Both the position numbers and the translations under genes were made by a program. From Salinigranum marinum (GTDB lineage: Archaea; Halobacteriota; Halobacteria; Halobacteriales; Haloferacaceae): DNA of 64,000 nucleotides. Shown piece after piece: positions 61,561 to 64,000 of this stretch (position 1 is the first letter of the stretch; each line of letters starts with the position of its first letter). The stretch is taken from the NCBI RefSeq assembly GCF_024228675.1, contig NZ_CP100462.1:310001-374000 (forward strand). Direction: 5' to 3'. The notes beneath the pieces are model-generated. The model was given only the letters and a program-made list of their open reading frames with translations, did no database searches and was not told where the DNA came from.

Positions 61561-61980
61561 ACCAGCCGCGCGCACCGGAGGCGGGGACCTGAGCGGCCAG
61601 CGGAGTGAGGCTCGTCGCGTTCCGAGCAGTGCGCGGTTCGAGCGGTAGTGAGAACCGCGATGCGAGCGGCGAGAGCGCGGAACGCTGTTCCGCGGACATT
61701 CGAGCGGGCGGAGCCCGCGAGAAGGAGCCGCGAGCAAGCGCAGGAACCGACCGCCTCACCCGCTGGCGCACCGGAAAGGTGCGAGCGAAGCGAGGGACGA
61801 ACAGCGTGAGTCCCTCAAAGCGAGCAGTGGAACCGCGAGCGAGGCGAGGTGCGAGTGTAACGAGCACGTCGGGAGTCCCCGTCTCGGGGAGGTGAGCGAA
61901 GCGCGGAACGAACGCAGTGAGTTCCGCGAGGCGAACGGCGAGAGCGCGGGACCCGCTTTCACCGCACCCCTTCCGGCTCG
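61561..61980. repeat. hairpin-rich block with shared loop sequence
   Basis: At least four hairpins were found: cgcggttc/gaaccgcg (61632-61659), cgcggaac/gttccgcg (61676-61694), agggac/gtccct (61793-61815) and cgcggaac/gttccgcg (61902-61928). Three of them have loops of the type gagcggtagtga, gaacagcgtga and gaacgcagtga. Stem sequences differ while the loop pattern is kept. The reading frames across this block are low-complexity Arg/Ala/Ser and not real genes. Confidence 0.65.
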
Positions 61981-62352
61981 GACTCGTCCGAGCGGACTCT
62001 CGAGTCGCCAATTCCCTCTTACTCGTGGGTGGTGTACTGTTCCAGGGATTGGCGTTTGGGGCCTCCATAGACGGGGTAGCTGGATTAGTGGCTTGAGTGG
62101 TAGTTGCGCAAAATCCTAGTTCGGCTCAAGTCTCCTCTGGTAGCTGGCAGAATGGTGCTGCTGAATGCGCGGCGTAAGTCGGGTGTGTATGTCTCTGGGA
62201 CGAACCCTATTCTTTGGCTCCTCCACCTTCCCTGGGCGCGAACGGTGTCCATATCGACCTGACTATGCACAATGGTGGATGGCTGTCGCGGGAAAGAGTC
62301 TGGAGCCAGAAGACTGATTACGCTCGTCAACATACAATTACAGTAGATTACA
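61981..62352. other. intergenic region before TA module 2
   Basis: No gene or RNA is supported over about 370 bp. The last 40 bp are AT-rich (gtcaacatacaattacagta), consistent with a promoter for the winged-helix gene at 62353. Confidence 0.4.
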
Positions 62353-62715
62353 ATGCCTGTCGATTTCGAGAGTTACCATCCGAGTAACCTTCCAAATGAG
62401 GGGACAAACGGGCGACGGATCCTCGAACACCTCGCACAATATCCCGAGCTCGGGTTCACGCCGAGTGAACTCGCCGACGAACTCGATATCTCCCGGGGAA
62501 GTGTTGGGACGACACTGAGTCGCCTCGAAGAGCGAGGACTCGTCCGACACAAAGGTGAGTATTGGGCGATCAATATCGAGGCGTACGACGCCCAAACAGC
62601 CAGTGAGATCGGCCTCCGGTCAGTTGCTGACCAATTCGAGGGCGATCACTATGATACGAACCCCGACTGGGACGCTGAACTCCCAGATGTTGACGCTGAG
62701 ACGAGTGGCGAGTGA
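62353..62715 (+). CDS. winged-helix (MarR-like) antitoxin candidate, module 2
   Basis: A 120-residue protein, MPVDFESYHPSNLPNEGTNG, with wHTH RRILEHLAQYPELGFTPSEL, ADELDISRGSVGTTLSRLEE, RGLVRHKGEYWAI. It ends in an acidic tail (DWDAELPDVDAETSGE). It is the same layout as 60268-60633. Its TGA and the toxin's ATG share one base (TGATG), so translation is coupled. Confidence 0.7.
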   Translation: MPVDFESYHPSNLPNEGTNGRRILEHLAQYPELGFTPSELADELDISRGSVGTTLSRLEERGLVRHKGEYWAINIEAYDAQTASEIGLRSVADQFEGDHYDTNPDWDAELPDVDAETSGE

Positions 62716-63050
62716 TGCTTCGACGTGGAAGCATCGTCGTCGCATCCGATCCCTACGGACATACTCCTCGACGACCCTACCTCATCTTGAGCGACGAGAC
62801 ACACCCATTTGCGGGTGAGCAGTACATCGCCGCCGGTATCACGACGAAAGAGTACTCACCATCGATTTCGTTGGAGGGACGGTTCGTCGAAGGTGGCCTC
62901 TCGGAACAATCATTTGTCTCCCCCTGGGCTGTCGTCTCCCTTCGCGAGGCCGATATCGAGCGTGCCGTGGCAATTGTCGACCAAACGGTGACGAGAACCG
63001 CGGCGGAACAACTGGCCCGATTCGTTGGATACGACCCGACCGACTCGTAG
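62715..63050 (+). CDS. PemK/MazF-family toxin, module 2
   Basis: From the ATG at 62715 (a GTG at 62712 is in frame), MLRRGSIVVASDPYGHTPRR, PYLILSDETHPFAGEQYIAA, EGGLSEQSFVSPWAVVSLRE. It is clearly paralogous to 59930-60271, keeping the RP-YLIL strand, the EGG(M/L)..QS and SPW motifs. Predicted SH3-barrel endoribonuclease. The two modules face opposite directions around the TFB gene and hairpin block. Confidence 0.75.
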   Translation: MLRRGSIVVASDPYGHTPRRPYLILSDETHPFAGEQYIAAGITTKEYSPSISLEGRFVEGGLSEQSFVSPWAVVSLREADIERAVAIVDQTVTRTAAEQLARFVGYDPTDS

Positions 63051-63076
63051 TCATACGGTTCGGAGCGACAGGTGGC

Positions 63077-64000
63077 TCACGCTGGGCGGCGCCGCATATA
63101 TCGCATCCAAAACACCGCGAAGATCCCGAGCACCAGCCACTCGACGAAGATCATCACGTTCGAAACTGCATCACTCAGATAGCCGACGACCTCGATCGCG
63201 TCAACGACGACCGAAGCGCTCGAAACGCTCACCGCCTGCGTTCGCAGGTAGTAGGTCGAATGCGACTCCCACCAGTCGTCGCCAGTGAATCGCGCCTGGA
63301 CGATTGGGCTGTTGATGTCGACCGTCGCGGTGCCACTCGCGTCAGTGACCACAACGGGGACCGTTGCTCCATCGACGAAGATTTCTCGTCCGCTGACCGG
63401 ATTGCCGTCCGTGTCGCTGAGGATGATTTCGGCGGCCCCTGCCCCGTCGTCGATCGTTACGTTCAGCACTGGCTCTTTGTAACGCGTGACCTGCCTGTCC
63501 GTCGTAACCGGCATTCCCCAGACGTCGACGGAACTGGCGGAAACTGATTCCCCGGTCACATCACCTGTACTCTTCAGCACCCCCGCGTACTGGTTGTACA
63601 GGGGAGTCGGGTTGGTGTTCTCCGTCGCGACGATCGTGGTCGGAAGCGGCGTTGCCGCGACCGACCCGCTCTCCGCGACTCGGGTAGTCTCCCACCAGAT
63701 ACGACGGTCTGCGGGCTGGTCGGCGAGGACACTCACGTTCGCGGGACTCATCCGGTACCGCAGCATCGCCGGGTACCGCCCCTTGTAAGAGTGTGATGCG
63801 GCGACCTCCGACGTCCCGCTCTCGCTTCGTTCCTCGACAGCAGTATTCCGTGAGACCGAAAAGAACCGCCACGGAGCGGTCACGTACACCGTCTTATCGC
63901 CGACCTGGACCTCGACGTACTCCCAGCCGGCTGCGCCAGCGGCCAGCCCCTGTTGCCCCGTGGAGTCCCGCGGGTGTTCGAGCGGGCCGTGCCCGCGAGA
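63077..64000 (-). CDS. membrane-anchored protein with Ig-like domain, 5' end off window
   Basis: The frame is open to base 64000 on the minus strand (GPLEHPRDSTGQQGLAAGAA and GWEYVEVQVGDKTVYVTAPW precede the first ATG at 63889), so the start is outside. A predicted extracellular part includes an Ig-like or carboxypeptidase-regulatory-type domain (ILSDTDGNPVSGREIFVDGA, VTDASGTATVDI). A C-terminal membrane helix (IFVEWLVLGIFAVFWMRYM) ends in basic residues. It is a surface protein with a cytoplasmic tail of a few residues. Similar proteins occur in haloarchaeal mobile elements; function unknown. Confidence 0.6.
   Translation of the reverse strand, partial: SRGHGPLEHPRDSTGQQGLAAGAAGWEYVEVQVGDKTVYVTAPWRFFSVSRNTAVEERSESGTSEVAASHSYKGRYPAMLRYRMSPANVSVLADQPADRRIWWETTRVAESGSVAATPLPTTIVATENTNPTPLYNQYAGVLKSTGDVTGESVSASSVDVWGMPVTTDRQVTRYKEPVLNVTIDDGAGAAEIILSDTDGNPVSGREIFVDGATVPVVVTDASGTATVDINSPIVQARFTGDDWWESHSTYYLRTQAVSVSSASVVVDAIEVVGYLSDAVSNVMIFVEWLVLGIFAVFWMRYMRRRPA

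Noticed and set aside
61400-62119. Several ORFs on both strands through the hairpin-rich block
   Set aside because: Arg/Ala/Ser low-complexity products from repeated gagcgaacg-type DNA; no homology pattern.
1-64000. tRNA, rRNA or CRISPR arrays
   Set aside because: No cloverleaf with a GTTCGA-type T arm, no rRNA-like stretch and no regularly spaced direct repeats were found on reading.

Overview
The window comes from a halophilic archaeon (class Halobacteria); the genus cannot be named from the sequence alone. The evidence is GC-rich coding DNA, very acidic proteins, DUF7437/DUF7389/DUF6166-type haloarchaeal proteins, an Orc1/Cdc6, a TFIIB-like protein, a PGF-pre-PGF surface protein and haloarchaeal insertion sequences (ISH8, ISH3, ISH4 and IS5 groups, IS1341-type tnpB). 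The density of insertion sequences, toxin-antitoxin modules and broken genes points to a megaplasmid or genomic island. No tRNA, rRNA or CRISPR array was seen.

Layout. 1-7.8 kb: an ISH8-type IS cut by the window edge, membrane proteins, and a nested IS complex in which a 2.34-kb IS5-family element, carrying an ISH4-type IS and a small membrane-protein gene, sits inside an older IS5 copy with an 8-bp target duplication. 7.9-13.5 kb: a metallo-beta-lactamase hydrolase divergent from an HxlR regulator, a DUF7437/PIN pair with a broken toxin, a decayed integrase, hicBA and orc1/cdc6. 13.5-23.7 kb: a genome-maintenance block (ligA BRCT fragment, polX, nfo, class II ribonucleotide reductase nrdJ, nadE remnant) interrupted by tnpB, ISH3 and ISH8 elements.

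24.5-44.2 kb: the most striking part, one tightly coupled operon of about 19.8 kb. It encodes a PhoD-like metallophosphatase, a DUF6603 protein, a 1229-aa protein, a 2322-aa protein and a 907-aa protein ending in two lamin-tail domains, plus two tiny ORFs. Almost every junction is a 4-bp start/stop overlap. None of the proteins has an obvious signal peptide or membrane anchor. This is the best candidate for an undescribed system. It is followed by a 1642-aa secreted PKD/PQQ/Ig-like/PGF-pre-PGF/CARDB surface protein, which lies between remnants of two fatty-acid genes (acyl-CoA synthetase C-terminus, acyl-CoA dehydrogenase N-terminus).

50.6-64 kb: a plasmid-like accessory region with gene fragments, a DUF433/DUF5615 pair with a damaged toxin, an AbiEi/AbiEii system bracketed by matching 41-bp palindromes, an ArdC-like metallopeptidase, DUF7389 and DUF6166 proteins, an Mrr-type restriction endonuclease, two winged-helix/PemK modules in opposite orientation around a short TFB and a hairpin-rich intergenic region, and a membrane-anchored protein running off the right edge. 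Many genes are frameshifted or cut at junctions. Some single-base frameshifts could be assembly errors, but the truncations at element ends are real rearrangement scars.
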